Below the pieces are notes generated by a model, which searched no databases, had not been told where the DNA came from, and saw nothing but the letters and a program-made list of their open reading frames with translations. This document shows, in pieces, positions 18,261 to 29,406 of a stretch of 64,000 nt of DNA (position 1 is its first letter; each line of letters starts with the position of its first letter). Origin of the DNA: Klebsiella pneumoniae (GTDB taxonomy: Bacteria > Pseudomonadota > Gammaproteobacteria > Enterobacterales > Enterobacteriaceae); NCBI RefSeq assembly GCF_000742135.1, contig NZ_KN046818.1:62001-126000 (forward strand), written 5' to 3'. The translations under genes and the position numbers were made by a program.

Positions 18261-19145
18261 TTACCGGCGCAGCAATTCACGTTCAATAAGTTCACGGGTT
18301 TCCACTGCCTGGTATTTCATTTTTTCCGGGTAGCCAAACAGCGAGGTGGCGACAATCGGCTCCCCGCCGACCTTGAAGGTCTGCTCGGCGAATTTCATTT
18401 CGCGCAGGGTGCGGAATAGCGCGTCGAAATCCACATCCCCTTCCCCGACGCCTACGTGCTGGTGCACCACGGCATCCACGCCCGGCGGGTTAACGATATA
18501 GCGGCAATGTTTCGTATGGTTGCGGGTATCCGCAATCAGGACATGGGAGAGATCGCTCCCGGCATAGCGCAGCATGCTCGCCACGTCGCCGACGCCTTTG
18601 TCGTAGAAAAAGGTGTGCGGCACGCTGTAGACGTACTTCACGTTATCGCTGCGGAACGACTTCACGATATCGACGGTTTCATTGTTCTCTTCGCAGAAAT
18701 CCCAGGGATGCGCCTGGATCTCCACGCGGATGCCTTCCCGCTCAAAAATCGGCAACAGCTCTTCCATTGAGCGATAGAACATTTCATCGCAGATTTCGGG
18801 CTGATTCGGATCGCCGGAGAACTCGGTGTTGATCACCTGAACGCCCATCTCCACCGCAATTTCCACCAGCCGTTTCCAGTTTTTCACCGCCGCCTGACGG
18901 CGCAGTTCGTCCGGGCCGGACCAGCGGTAGACGCAGATAAACGACGACAGCTCAAGGCCGGTATCGCGCAGCGCCTGCTTGTACTCCGCCATGATCTCCC
19001 GGCTGGCGCGCGGGTGCTTGTAGAACGGGTTAATCTGCGGGTGCGGCGACTGTTCAATGTACTTGTAGCCCCACTCCGCTACCTGATGGACCATGCGGGT
19101 GATCCCGAGGTCCTTAATGACATCCACATCAAAGGCAATTTTCAT
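18261..19145 (-). CDS. iolH: IolH-like sugar phosphate isomerase/epimerase
   Basis: Xylose-isomerase-like TIM-barrel protein of 294 residues. The order within the iol operon and the opening [20 protein letters not shown] fit IolH, a member of the inositol cluster whose exact reaction is not settled; an epimerase or isomerase role is inferred from fold. Metal-binding Glu and His candidates lie in [22 protein letters not shown] and [11 protein letters not shown]. It is 23 bases upstream of iolE and 41 bases downstream of iolG, clearly co-transcribed. Confidence 0.82.
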   Translation of the reverse strand: MKIAFDVDVIKDLGITRMVHQVAEWGYKYIEQSPHPQINPFYKHPRASREIMAEYKQALRDTGLELSSFICVYRWSGPDELRRQAAVKNWKRLVEIAVEMGVQVINTEFSGDPNQPEICDEMFYRSMEELLPIFEREGIRVEIQAHPWDFCEENNETVDIVKSFRSDNVKYVYSVPHTFFYDKGVGDVASMLRYAGSDLSHVLIADTRNHTKHCRYIVNPPGVDAVVHQHVGVGEGDVDFDALFRTLREMKFAEQTFKVGGEPIVATSLFGYPEKMKYQAVETRELIERELLRR

Positions 19146-19186
19146 CGTCGTTACCTGTGCAAAGAAGTTCCGTCAGCAAAACGCGC

Positions 19187-20200
19187 TTAACGTTTGTAGA
19201 ATGCCGGGCACTCAGGCAGCGTCACTTCAACCGGCTCGCTGGTTCCCTGCGCTTTAATGCAGGCGTCCGCCGCCACCGACGCCGCGTAGCCGTCCCAGGC
19301 CGACGGGCCGTGCAGCTGGCCGGCTTTGACGTCGTTGATAAAGGCCTGCAGCTCGACGTCGTAGGCTTTGATAAAGCGGTCTTTCCAGTCGGTCAGAATG
19401 GCGGTCGACAGGTTGGCGGACTTGCGCATCTGGACGGCAGACGGCTCCGGCAGACGGGCAATCCCGGTCTCGCCGACCACTTCGCACTGGATGTCATACC
19501 CGTACTGGCAGTTCACGAACACTTCGACGTCGATCAGGGTGCCTTTTTTGGTTTCAAAGGAGACGATCTGCGGATCTTTCAGGCGCGCATGGGTGTGCGA
19601 GGTGGAGCGCGGGAAGCGCACCTGCACGGAACGGTAGTCATCGTTCAGCAGCCAGCGCAGCACGTCCAGCTCGTGGATCAGGGTGTTGGTGATCGCCATA
19701 TCGGTGGTGTAGTTCTCGCCGACCGACTGGTTGCGGTGGGCGCAGCGCAGCATCAGCGGCGCGCCGATATCGCCATCGTCGATCACTTTTTTCAGCGCCA
19801 GATAGCCTTCGTCGTACGGGCGCATAAAGCCAACCTGCACCAGACGACGGCCGGCCTTCATTTCGGCATCGACGATGCGGCGGCAGCCTTCCGCAGACAT
19901 CGCCAGCGGTTTTTCGCAGAATACCGGCTTACCGGCGGCGATGGCGGCCAGGGTGTACTCTTCGTGGGTCGGGTCCCAGGAGGTGACCAGGATGGCATCG
20001 ACATCGCTGGCGTTAATCACGTCGTGACCGTCGGCGTAGACTTCCGCCTGCACGCCCGGCAGCGCGACCGCCGCGCGGGCGTTGTCGGCATTGATATCAG
20101 ACACCGCCACAACGGTGGCGCCCTGCAGAACCTGGGTGCAGCGACGGATGTGTTCTTTACCGATAGCGCCAGCGCCGATGACACCTAATTTGAGCGACAT
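19187..20200 (-). CDS. iolG: IolG, inositol 2-dehydrogenase
   Basis: NAD-dependent oxidation of myo-inositol to 2-keto-myo-inositol, the first pathway step. It has 337 residues with the Rossmann motif [11 protein letters not shown] at the N-terminus and the Gfo/Idh/MocA EKP motif (FCEKPLAMS, about residue 95); the second domain holds the catalytic region ([14 protein letters not shown] nearby). The start at 20200 ([11 protein letters not shown]) is chosen; a 26-codon longer frame has no family sequence. It lies between iolD (46-base gap) and iolH. Confidence 0.95.
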   Translation of the reverse strand: MSLKLGVIGAGAIGKEHIRRCTQVLQGATVVAVSDINADNARAAVALPGVQAEVYADGHDVINASDVDAILVTSWDPTHEEYTLAAIAAGKPVFCEKPLAMSAEGCRRIVDAEMKAGRRLVQVGFMRPYDEGYLALKKVIDDGDIGAPLMLRCAHRNQSVGENYTTDMAITNTLIHELDVLRWLLNDDYRSVQVRFPRSTSHTHARLKDPQIVSFETKKGTLIDVEVFVNCQYGYDIQCEVVGETGIARLPEPSAVQMRKSANLSTAILTDWKDRFIKAYDVELQAFINDVKAGQLHGPSAWDGYAASVAADACIKAQGTSEPVEVTLPECPAFYKR

Positions 20201-20246
20201 AATGGTTTTCTCCGTAAGTCTGTAGGATTCAGGGTAGAGGTTCGTT

Positions 20247-22187
20247 TTAGTAATCACGCGCCTGGGCGCGCTTTTCATTAATCATTTGCGCCACCTTGCG
20301 GATCCGCTCAGAGAGCGCCGTCTGGGCGACCCCAACGTTCCACCAGCTGCCGTATTTGTGCACCATGGTCTTCGGTAGCACTTTAATATCAATCAGGGTG
20401 CTGACCGTTTCGCGACGGGCGGCGTCCAGCGCATGGCGCAGTTCGTCCAGGGTAGTGACGCGCCAGGTTTTGCAGCCGTAGCCGGCGGCGATGGTGGCGA
20501 AGTCCACCGGCACCAGGCCGCCCTGCAGCTGGCCGGTTTCCGGCTGACGGTAGCGGAACTCGGTGCCGAAGCTGTCCATCCCGTGCTCCATCTGCAGGTT
20601 GTTGATGCAGCCGTTGGCCATGTTGTCGAACAGCACGACGTTGATCTTCGCCCGCTCCTGCAGGGAGGTGACCAGCTCAGAGTGCAGCATCATGAACGAG
20701 CCATCGCCGACCAGGGAGTAGACTTCGCTCTGCGGCTGCGCCAGCTTCACGCCCAGCGCCGCGTTGACTTCGTATCCCATGCAGGAGTAGCCGTACTCCA
20801 CGTGGTAGGTGTTTTCCGCGCGGTTGCGCCAGACGCGCTGCAGATCGCCTGGCAGGCTGCCCGCCGCCGCGACGATCACCGCCTCGGCCGGCAGCGTTTC
20901 ATTCAGTACCCCAAGAACGCTGCTCTGGGTCAGGGTGGAGTCGGTGATCTGGCGGAACTCGCGATACACCGATTCGCGATCGAGATGATCGTCGATCTCC
21001 GGCACAAAGGATTTCTCCTGCCACACCGCCTGGTAGACGCGCTGGGTCTCTTTTAACTGACGGCTCTGCACGCTCTCGATCTGCGCGCCCCAGCCGGACT
21101 GCCAGCCGCTGTCCGCCAGCGCCGCGTCGAGAGCGGTCATCGCTTCCCGGGCGTCCGCCAGCATGGCAATGCCGTCCAGCTTCCAGGCGTCGAAGTTGCT
21201 GACGTTAATATTCAGGAAACGCACCTCCGGGTGCTGGAAAATCCATTTCGAGGCGGTGGTAAAATCGCTGAAGCGGGTGCCGACGCCGATCACCAGGTCG
21301 GCCTCTTTCGCCAGCAGGTTCGCCGCCAGGCAGCCCGTCTCGCCGACGCCGCCGACGTTCAGGGGGTGAGACGAGACCACCGTCCCCTTCCCGGCCTGGG
21401 TTTCGGCGAAGGGCACCCCGTAGCGCTCGGCGAAACGGGACAGCGCTTCGCCCGCGCCGGAGTATTTCACCCCGCCGCCGCAGACGATCAGCGGTTTACG
21501 GCTGGCTTTGATGGCCGCCACGGCGTCCGCCAGCTGCGCGGCGCTGGCCGGGCGGCGGTCGAGACGGTGCACGCGGCGCGCAAAGAAGGATTCCGGGTAA
21601 TCCCAGGCTTCGCCCTGCACATCCTGCGGCAGGCACAGCGTTACCGCGCCGGTTTCCGCCGGGTCGGTCAGGACGCGCATGGCGTTGATGCAGGCGCTCA
21701 TCAGCTGTTCCGGGCGGGTAATGCGGTCCCAGTATTTGCTGACTGCGCGGAAGGCATCATTGGTACTGATGCTGAGATCGTAGCTCTGTTCAATTTGCTG
21801 GAGCACCGGATCCGGCTGGCGGGTGGCGAAGACATCGCCCGGCAGCAGCAGCAGTGGGATGCGGTTGGCGCTGGCGGTGCCGGCGGCAGTGATCATGTTG
21901 GCCGCCCCTGGACCGATGGAGGAGGTGCAGGCGATAATCTGCCGGCGCAGGGCCTGGCGGGCAAAACCGGTGGCCGCGTGGGCCATCCCCTGCTCGTTGC
22001 GCCCCTGATAGACGCGCATATCGCCGCTGTCCTGCTCCAGCGCCTGCCCCAGCCCCAGGACGTTGCCATGGCCGAAAATCGCGAAAATGCCTTTCACGAA
22101 CTTCAGCTCTACGCCATCCACTTCCAGGTACTGGTTATCGAGGAACTTCACCAGCGCCTGCGCCGTTGTCAGTCTCAGTTTGCCCAT
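20247..22187 (-). CDS. iolD: IolD, 3D-(3,5/4)-trihydroxycyclohexane-1,2-dione hydrolase
   Basis: Thiamine-diphosphate enzyme of 646 residues that opens the ring to 5-deoxy-glucuronate. The N-terminal pyrimidine-binding domain contains the catalytic Glu region ([16 protein letters not shown]), a central transhydrogenase-like domain follows, and the C-terminal pyrophosphate domain shows the motif GDGSFMML...[15 protein letters not shown]. The start is the ATG at 22187 with AAGGA nine bases upstream. It is the first gene of the minus-strand operon and diverges from iolC. Confidence 0.95.
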   Translation of the reverse strand: MGKLRLTTAQALVKFLDNQYLEVDGVELKFVKGIFAIFGHGNVLGLGQALEQDSGDMRVYQGRNEQGMAHAATGFARQALRRQIIACTSSIGPGAANMITAAGTASANRIPLLLLPGDVFATRQPDPVLQQIEQSYDLSISTNDAFRAVSKYWDRITRPEQLMSACINAMRVLTDPAETGAVTLCLPQDVQGEAWDYPESFFARRVHRLDRRPASAAQLADAVAAIKASRKPLIVCGGGVKYSGAGEALSRFAERYGVPFAETQAGKGTVVSSHPLNVGGVGETGCLAANLLAKEADLVIGVGTRFSDFTTASKWIFQHPEVRFLNINVSNFDAWKLDGIAMLADAREAMTALDAALADSGWQSGWGAQIESVQSRQLKETQRVYQAVWQEKSFVPEIDDHLDRESVYREFRQITDSTLTQSSVLGVLNETLPAEAVIVAAAGSLPGDLQRVWRNRAENTYHVEYGYSCMGYEVNAALGVKLAQPQSEVYSLVGDGSFMMLHSELVTSLQERAKINVVLFDNMANGCINNLQMEHGMDSFGTEFRYRQPETGQLQGGLVPVDFATIAAGYGCKTWRVTTLDELRHALDAARRETVSTLIDIKVLPKTMVHKYGSWWNVGVAQTALSERIRKVAQMINEKRAQARDY

Positions 22188-22316
22188 GATGCACAATCCT
22201 TATTGTTCAGTATTTGTGTGTGGCGTCGCGCCGATGCCGCCGGGGCCGTCGTTCACGTCACTGGAATACCTGTGGATTATAGGCAAACTTTTTTTTCATT
22301 AAATACAAATACAGAA

Positions 22317-22326
22317 GAAATATTTC
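22317..22326. promoter_or_regulatory. Candidate IolR operator upstream of iolD (GAAATATTTC)
   Basis: Perfect 10-bp palindrome followed by ATTTTG, 130 bases before iolD in the divergent iolD/iolC gap (22188-22692). The same TGAAAT/ATTTCA elements recur at 22579, 24690 and 29132-29174. IolR binding is inferred. The rest of the gap shows no gene. Confidence 0.45.
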
Positions 22327-22578
22327 ATTTTGCGAGAAGGATCAAACTCTCTACCCATTTCATACGTTTCACTTACATTCCAGACACGTTTTCGGGCCCT
22401 TTTTTGCCGCACCAGACGGCAATATCCCCTTAAAAATCATAGGTAAATGGATGCCATTTGGCGTTTCATTTTCCCCCGGGTCGACAGAGGGGGCGATCCG
22501 CGCTCGCGCGAGGCTCAGTGCGGCAGAGTGGTAGATCCCTCACACTTTTGGTTTTTTAATTTCGAACGAGTTTGCAAA

Positions 22579-22594
22579 TGAAATATTTATTTCT
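22579..22594. promoter_or_regulatory. Candidate IolR operator upstream of iolC
   Basis: TGAAAT-ATTT-ATTTCT, one mismatch from the TGAAAT-N4-ATTTCA arrangement found before iolA, 99 bases before the iolC start. Confidence 0.42.
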
Positions 22595-22692
22595 CAAACT
22601 AAGGGTAACCAATAACCCTCAGGCTGTTCACGGAGTCGACGTCGGGATCCCGACCCTTCCAGGCAGCAGACACCAAAAAGGAAATCCTAGCT

Positions 22693-24606
22693 ATGAATGC
22701 AGCAGTAAAGCGGCTCGACGTCATCTGTATAGGTCGGGTGGCCGTCGACCTCTATGCCCAGCAGATTGGTTCGCGGCTAGAAGACGTTGCCAGTTTCGCG
22801 AAATATCTCGGCGGCTCCTCCGGCAACGTGGCCTTTGGCACCGCGATTCAGGGGCTGAAATCGGCCATGCTGGCGCGCGTTGGCGATGAACACAACGGCC
22901 GTTTCCTGCGCGAAACGCTCAACCGCGCCGGGGTGGATACCGAGTATCTGATTACCGACAAATCTCGCCTGACCGCGCTGGTGATGCTGGGGATTAAGGA
23001 TCAGGAGACCTTCCCCCTGATTTTCTACCGCGATAACTGCGCCGATATGGCCTTAACGCCTGACGACATTAGCGAGGAGTATATTGCCTCCTCCCGGGCG
23101 CTGGCGGTGACTGGCACCCACCTGTCGCACGCCAACACCCGCGCCGCGGTGCTGAAGGCGCTGGAGTACGCCCGCCGTCACGGCCTGCGTACCGCGCTGG
23201 ATATCGATTACCGTCCGGTGCTGTGGGGGCTCACCTCGCTCGGCGATGGCGAAACCCGTTTCATTGAGTCCGGACCGGTCACCAGCCAGCTGCAGGAAGT
23301 GCTGCATCTGTTCGATTTGGTGGTGGGAACCGAAGAAGAGTTTCATATTGCCGGGGGCAGCACCGATACCCTGACCGCGCTGAAAAATGTGCGCAATGCC
23401 ACCAAAGCCACTCTCGTCTGCAAGCGCGGGCCGATGGGCTGCGTGGTGCTGGAAGGCGACATCCCGGACAGCTGGGACCAGGTGCCGCTGCAGCAGGGCG
23501 TGCGCGTGGAGGTTCTCAACGTGCTGGGCGCCGGGGATGCCTTTATGTCGGGTCTGCTGCGCGGCTGGCTCAACGACGAAGGCTGGGAGCAGGCTTGCCG
23601 TTACGCCAACGCCTGCGGGGCGCTGGTGGTCTCCCGCCACGGCTGCGCGCCGGCGATGCCGACCAAAGTCGAACTCGATGACTACCTGCAGCGCGCCGAA
23701 TCGGTGCCGCGCCCGGACGTCGACGAGCGCCTCAACCACCTGCACCGGGTCACCAGCCGCCGTCAGCAGTGGCCGGAGCTGTGCATTTTCGCCTTTGACC
23801 ATCGCAAACAGCTGGCCGATCTGGCGCGGGAGACCGGGCGCGACGAAGCCTGCATTCCGCAGCTCAAGCTGCTGTTGTTGGCCGCGGCCGAAGCGGCGGC
23901 GCAGGAGGCAGGTCTCGATCAGCGCAGCGGCATTCTGGCCGACGGCACCTACGGCCAGCGTGCGCTCAACGCCATTACCGGCAAGGGCTGGTGGATCGGG
24001 CGCCCTATCGAACTGCCCAGCTCGCGACCACTGCGTCTGGAGCATGGCAACATCGGCTCGCAGCTGATCGACTGGCCGCTGGAGCATGTCGTCAAATGCC
24101 TGGTCTTCTATCACCCGGACGACCCGGCGGCGCTGCGTGCAGAGCAGGACGCCCTGCTGCTCGAGGTCTGGCAGGCCTGTAACAAGTCAGGCCATGAACT
24201 GCTGCTGGAGGTGATCCTGCCGGAAAATGGCCCGGACAAAGACGAGCGCCATTACCACACTATGCTGGAACACTTTTATCAGCTGGGGATCAAACCGGAC
24301 TGGTGGAAGCTGCCGCCGCTCTCCAGCGCCAGCTGGCAGCAGATCACCGCCCTCATCGAGCGCGAAGATCCGTGGAGCCGCGGGATCCTGATCCTCGGGC
24401 TTGACGCGCCTTCCGACAAACTGCGCGCCGGTTTCGCCGAGGCGGCCGCACACCCGATGATCAAAGGTTTCGCCGTCGGGCGCACCATCTTTGGCCAGCC
24501 GTCGCGGCGCTGGATGCAGGGTGAGCTCAGCGATGAGGCCCTGATAGAGGAAGTGAAACGCAACTACCTGACGCTCATTGGCTACTGGCGCGAAGCCCGC
24601 CGCTGA
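22693..24606 (+). CDS. iolC: IolC, 5-dehydro-2-deoxygluconokinase fused to a DUF2090 domain
   Basis: A 637-residue two-domain protein. Residues 1 to about 325 are a PfkB-family sugar kinase (VDLYAQQIG, GGSSGNVAFG near the N-terminus; NVLGAGDAFMSGLLRG contains the catalytic Asp) that phosphorylates 2-deoxy-5-keto-gluconate. Residues about 330-637 are a DUF2090 TIM-barrel region (WPELCIFAFDHRKQLADLA, ILILGLDAPSD, KGFAVGRTIF), proposed in enterobacteria to supply the following aldolase step (IolJ activity). No separate iolJ is present here, which fits. AAAGGAA lies nine bases before the ATG. It is transcribed divergently from iolD and ends at a strong terminator. Confidence 0.93.
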   Translation: MNAAVKRLDVICIGRVAVDLYAQQIGSRLEDVASFAKYLGGSSGNVAFGTAIQGLKSAMLARVGDEHNGRFLRETLNRAGVDTEYLITDKSRLTALVMLGIKDQETFPLIFYRDNCADMALTPDDISEEYIASSRALAVTGTHLSHANTRAAVLKALEYARRHGLRTALDIDYRPVLWGLTSLGDGETRFIESGPVTSQLQEVLHLFDLVVGTEEEFHIAGGSTDTLTALKNVRNATKATLVCKRGPMGCVVLEGDIPDSWDQVPLQQGVRVEVLNVLGAGDAFMSGLLRGWLNDEGWEQACRYANACGALVVSRHGCAPAMPTKVELDDYLQRAESVPRPDVDERLNHLHRVTSRRQQWPELCIFAFDHRKQLADLARETGRDEACIPQLKLLLLAAAEAAAQEAGLDQRSGILADGTYGQRALNAITGKGWWIGRPIELPSSRPLRLEHGNIGSQLIDWPLEHVVKCLVFYHPDDPAALRAEQDALLLEVWQACNKSGHELLLEVILPENGPDKDERHYHTMLEHFYQLGIKPDWWKLPPLSSASWQQITALIEREDPWSRGILILGLDAPSDKLRAGFAEAAAHPMIKGFAVGRTIFGQPSRRWMQGELSDEALIEEVKRNYLTLIGYWREARR

Positions 24607-24612
24607 TCCCCC

Positions 24613-24650
24613 GACGCCCGTCTCCGTCACCTTGCGGAGCGGGCGTTTTT
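24613..24650 (+). terminator. Terminator of iolC
   Basis: CGCCCG-T-CTCCG paired with CGGAG-CGGGCG (24615-24645) and then five T. Confidence 0.88.
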
Positions 24651-24689
24651 CTGTTTCTTCGTGAAATGAATCGCGTATTTCGTCGCAAT

Positions 24690-24711
24690 AAATGAAAAAT
24701 TCGCTTCATTT
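24690..24711. promoter_or_regulatory. Candidate IolR operator upstream of iolR
   Basis: Inverted arms AAATGAA (24690-24696) and TTCATTT (24705-24711), 46 bases before the iolR start; a looser TGAAAT...ATTTC lies at 24662. This would allow autoregulation. Confidence 0.4.
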
Positions 24712-24757
24712 GGTACACTGGAAGCCATATTCCTTCCATTTTCTCAGAGCGCACTCT

Positions 24758-25615
24758 ATGGCCAATAACCCAACACAGCTGACCATCCTGCAGGATGAAA
24801 TCAGGCGTCGCTACGATACGTTAAGCAAACGCCTGAAACAGGTCGCCCGCTATATCCTTGATAACAGCAATAGCGTGGCTTTCGATACCGTGGCCTCCAT
24901 TGCGCAACAGGCGGATGTTCCCCCTTCCACGTTGATTCGTTTTGCCAACGCCTTCGGCTTCAGCGGCTTTAACGAAATGAAACAGATGTTCAAGCAACAT
25001 TTGATGGAAGAGACCGCCAACTATACCGAGCGCGCCCGTCTTTTCCGCCAGACCACCAGCGATGAGTCCAGCCCGCCGGAAACGCCGACGGAAATCCTCA
25101 ATATGTTCACGATGGTGAACAACCAGGCGCTGCAGCAGCTGGCGATGCAGACCTCCAGCGATGATCTGGAGCGCGCGGTGGCCCTGCTGGGCGAGGCGGA
25201 AAATATTTACGTCATTGGTCTGCGCCGGTCGTTTAGCGTCGCCTCCTATCTGACCTATGCGCTGCGTCACCTCGATCGCAAAGCCTTTCTGATCGACGGC
25301 CTCGGCGGCATGTTCACCGAGCAGCTGAGCCTGGTCGGTCCGAAAGACGTGGTAGTGGCGGTGAGCTTCTCGCCGTACGCCCGGGAAGTGGTCGAGCTGG
25401 TGGAACTGGGCGCGCAGCGCAAAGCGCGGCAGATCGCCATTACCGACAGCCAGGTCAGCCCGCTGGCGGCCTTCAGCGATGTCTGCTTTGTGGTGCGTGA
25501 AGCGCAGGTGGATGGCTTCCGTTCGCAGGTTGCTTCCCTGTGTCTGGCCCAGACGCTGGCGGTCTCGCTGGCGCTGAACAGCAGCCAGGAGTCCGAGGCC
25601 AAGCAGAAGGCGTGA
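24758..25615 (+). CDS. iolR: IolR, RpiR-family repressor of inositol catabolism
   Basis: Regulator of 285 residues. The N-terminal RpiR helix-turn-helix covers about residues 1-77 (DEIRRRYDTLSKRLKQVARY, VPPSTLIRFANAFGFSGFNE) and the C-terminal SIS sugar-phosphate binding domain about 125-265 (NIYVIGLRRSFSVASYLTYA, VVVAVSFSPYAREVVELV). By position it corresponds to the enterobacterial IolR, which represses the iol genes until a pathway intermediate relieves it. The start is the ATG at 24758; a 22-codon extension lacks family sequence. No strong ribosome-binding site is visible, so it may be made at a low level. Confidence 0.9.
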   Translation: MANNPTQLTILQDEIRRRYDTLSKRLKQVARYILDNSNSVAFDTVASIAQQADVPPSTLIRFANAFGFSGFNEMKQMFKQHLMEETANYTERARLFRQTTSDESSPPETPTEILNMFTMVNNQALQQLAMQTSSDDLERAVALLGEAENIYVIGLRRSFSVASYLTYALRHLDRKAFLIDGLGGMFTEQLSLVGPKDVVVAVSFSPYAREVVELVELGAQRKARQIAITDSQVSPLAAFSDVCFVVREAQVDGFRSQVASLCLAQTLAVSLALNSSQESEAKQKA

Positions 25616-25659
25616 GATAGGCTGCCTGGCGTTTGTTACTCGGCGGCGCAGTATAGGCT

Positions 25660-25895
25660 TACGGAAGGATGCCGTAGGCCGGATAAGGCCTTTATGCCGC
25701 CATCCGGCACAAAAATGGCTACGGTATCTGCGGTGTCCTGCCCGGCGGCGCTGCGCTTGCCGGGCCTGGTGTATAGGGACTTACGGGAGGATCCCGTAGG
25801 CCGGATAAGGCGAAGCCGCCATCCGGCACAAAGGCGGGTATGGCGCCGGAGGTATCCTCCCCGGCGGCGCTGCGCTTGCCGGGCCTGGGGTATAT
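25660..25895. repeat. BIME/REP array 1
   Basis: Alternating REP-type units: GTAGGCCGGATAAGGC...GCCATCCGGCAC and CCCGGCGGCGCTGCGCTTGC...GGGCC, each present about twice, with near-identical linkers (GGTATAGGGACTTACGGGAGG type). No ORF here is credible. Confidence 0.85.
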
Positions 25896-25974
25896 GCGCC
25901 TGCGGGGTGCCGGATATAATGTTATTGGTATGCAACTCTATTAATCCGGGTAAAGCGTTTGTCGCATGTGATTT

Positions 25975-26215
25975 CAGCGCACATTGCGCTCCCGGTTAAT
26001 CGTCTGCGTTATGCCTGGCATGGCGCAGGGAGCGCACAGGGGGCGGCCAGTCGCCGCCGCCCCCTGTCCCCCCGGGCTCCGGCCAGCAAAATCGCCGCTA
26101 CGCGGTCCCTTCGACTTATCCCTGCAGGCTTCGGGTCGGGCCGAGGCAGCGTCCGTGCAAAACACGGCCCTCAGCCCGCATCCATGCGGGCTGCCCCGGC
26201 CTTCCGGGAACGTCT
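25975..26215. other. GC-rich segment with five successive perfect hairpins; candidate structured RNA or element remnant
   Basis: Stems read directly: TGCGCTCCC (25985-25993) with GGGAGCGCA (26028-26036); CAGGGGGCGG (26037-26046) with CCGCCCCCTG (26057-26066); CCGTG/CACGG (26153-26167); CAGCCCGCAT/ATGCGGGCTG with a 2-nt loop (26172-26193); CCCGG/CCGGG (26195-26208). The segment sits between two BIME arrays and is unlike them. Short open frames cross it in all frames but none has a protein-like composition or ribosome-binding site. I do not recognise a named RNA family. It could be an ncRNA, a regulatory leader, or a remnant of a plasmid/phage segment inserted into one BIME array. Confidence 0.55.
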
Positions 26216-26283
26216 CAGCGATTTTGAGGCCGTCAGCACCGGCAGTTTCAGCAACAATGGTGAATAAATTAACTGCAGGTCGC

Positions 26284-26620
26284 ATGAACCGTATGCCGGG
26301 CAAGGCGTGAGCCGCCGCCCGGCATAAAAGCAGCACCGTGCCTGCGGTCATCGCCCGGCGGCGCTGCGCTTGCCGGGCCTACGGTATAGGAGCTTACGGG
26401 AGGATGCCGTAGGCCGGATAAGCGTAGCGCCATCCGGCACAAAAACGGGTACGGTGTCTGCGGTGTCCTGCCCGGCGGCGCTGCGCTTGCCGGGCCTGGG
26501 GTATAGGAGCTTATGGGAGGCTCCCGTAGGCCGGATAAGCGTAGCGCCATCCGGCACAAAGGCGGGTATGGCGCCGGAGGTTCCTTCCCGGCGGCGCTGC
26601 GCTTGCCGGGTCGGGAGTGG
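26284..26620. repeat. BIME/REP array 2
   Basis: Continuation of the same repeat type as array 1: at least three CCCGGCGGCGCTGCGCTTGC units and two GTAGGCCGGATAAGCGTAGC units with linkers GGTATAGGAGCTTA(C/T)GGGAGG. The shared linkers with 25660-25895 suggest that both arrays were one, separated by the structured segment. Confidence 0.85.
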
Positions 26621-26667
26621 GATTCCGCGGAGCGTTTCGCGAAAAAACATCTGCCGCCCTCAAACAG

Positions 26668-26698
26668 GAAGGCCGGTTAGCATCGCTAACCGGCCTTC
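26668..26698. terminator. Long hairpin terminator downstream of iolAB
   Basis: Perfect 14-bp stem GAAGGCCGGTTAGC/GCTAACCGGCCTTC with an ATC loop, 23 bases after the iolB stop. Only a short T stretch follows on either strand, so termination strength is uncertain. Confidence 0.7.
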
Positions 26699-26721
26699 TT
26701 TATCCGCTTCTGCACCGCACG

Positions 26722-27531
26722 TCAGTCGTGGCGCGGGTACTCCGGCGTGTTGATCCAGGCGTGGTCATCTTCCCAGGTGAACAGCCATTTCCGGTCCGGC
26801 CCGGCCATCACGTTCAGATAGTAGCTATCGTAACCGGCAATCGCTGCCACCGGATGGTAACCGCGCGGCACCATCACCACATCGTGGTTGTAGGGCGCCA
26901 TACAGGCGTCCAGGCTGCGGTCGTCGGTGTAGACCCGCTGGAAGGCAAAGCCCTGCGGCGGATCGAAGCGGTGATAGTAGGTTTCTTCCAGCTGCGTCTC
27001 TTTGCCCGGCTGGGCGGTATCATGCTTATGCGACGGCCACGAACTGGTGGCCCCCTCGTCGGTGTAGACTTCCACCACCAGCAGGCAGTCCGCCTCGGCG
27101 CTGTCCGGCAGAATATTATGCACCCGACGCTGGTTGCGCCCTTTCCCACGGTGCTCTACCCCGACGTCTTCCGGCCGAATGAGGCGTGCCGGGAAGCTGC
27201 CTTTGCCCGGCGCGCTGCATACCGCCAGCTCCAGATCGGAATCGGCAGTCACCTCGACTTTATCCTGCGGCGGGATGTAGACCGACCACGGCGGGGTGCG
27301 TTCAAACGGCGACATCCGTTTACCGAGATTCGGGAAATCGGCATGTTGCGTTTTCACCGACGCCAGCCCGGCGACCAGCACCAGGCACAGCTCGCGATCG
27401 CCGCTCTCCAGCGTCACGGTCTGCCCTTTTTTCAACATCCAGACATCAAAGCCGATATAGCGCCAACCGGCGCTTTGCGGCGTAATATGCTGGATCTGTC
27501 CCTCTTTTCGCGATTTAGCCAGTAACGACAT
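26722..27531 (-). CDS. iolB: IolB, 5-deoxy-glucuronate isomerase
   Basis: Cupin-fold isomerase of 269 residues that converts 5-deoxy-glucuronate to 2-deoxy-5-keto-gluconate. Metal ligands lie in the cupin sequences SSWPSHKHDT and ETYYHRFDPPQGFAFQRVY, and MVPRGYHPV provides the final His. The start at 27531 has GGAGAG ahead. It follows iolA after 18 bases in the same minus-strand operon and precedes the 14-bp hairpin terminator. Confidence 0.95.
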   Translation of the reverse strand: MSLLAKSRKEGQIQHITPQSAGWRYIGFDVWMLKKGQTVTLESGDRELCLVLVAGLASVKTQHADFPNLGKRMSPFERTPPWSVYIPPQDKVEVTADSDLELAVCSAPGKGSFPARLIRPEDVGVEHRGKGRNQRRVHNILPDSAEADCLLVVEVYTDEGATSSWPSHKHDTAQPGKETQLEETYYHRFDPPQGFAFQRVYTDDRSLDACMAPYNHDVVMVPRGYHPVAAIAGYDSYYLNVMAGPDRKWLFTWEDDHAWINTPEYPRHD

Positions 27532-27549
27532 GGCGCTCTCCTTCGCCGA

Positions 27550-29055
<1,506 letters not shown>

Positions 29056-29131
29056 GTTCTCGCCTCATAGTGAAGGGGGCCAGCGCACACCGGCCCGTCG
29101 CTGATTCTGCTGTGCTATAACCGTAGTAAAA

Positions 29132-29174
29132 TGAAATTTATATTTCAACATTGTTGTGAAATGAAATTTCATTT
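29132..29174. promoter_or_regulatory. Paired candidate IolR operators upstream of iolA
   Basis: TGAAAT-TTAT-ATTTCA (29132-29147) and the perfect 16-bp palindrome AAATGAAATTTCATTT (29159-29174), centred 27 bases apart, 77-119 bases before iolA in the 351-base iolA/iolI gap. The remainder of the gap shows nothing recognisable. Confidence 0.5.
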
Positions 29175-29406
29175 TGGTGATAACAGTCGCATTTTGCGCT
29201 AACCGGTCGCCTGTGCGCTTCCCGCATCGCGCCTCGTTGCCTTCGACGCCAGGCTTCCCGCCGCTGTCGCGCCGGTAGTCGGTGCCGGTGATATTTTGCG
29301 AGACAGCTCAAACATTCATCATTTCCATTCTTGCTAATTTTGGAATAAACGTTTTGACTGTTAGCCAATTGAACGAACCTACCCCCTCTTCCGTCAGGAG
29401 TGTCCT

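Noticed and set aside
25660..26620. Possible CRISPR array
   Set aside because: Repeats are palindromic REP units of two kinds with conserved linkers rather than unique spacers, and no cas genes are nearby.
25694..26753. Several 95-127-codon open frames between iolR and iolB
   Set aside because: They read through REP units and hairpins in every frame and strand, which GC-rich repeats do by chance.
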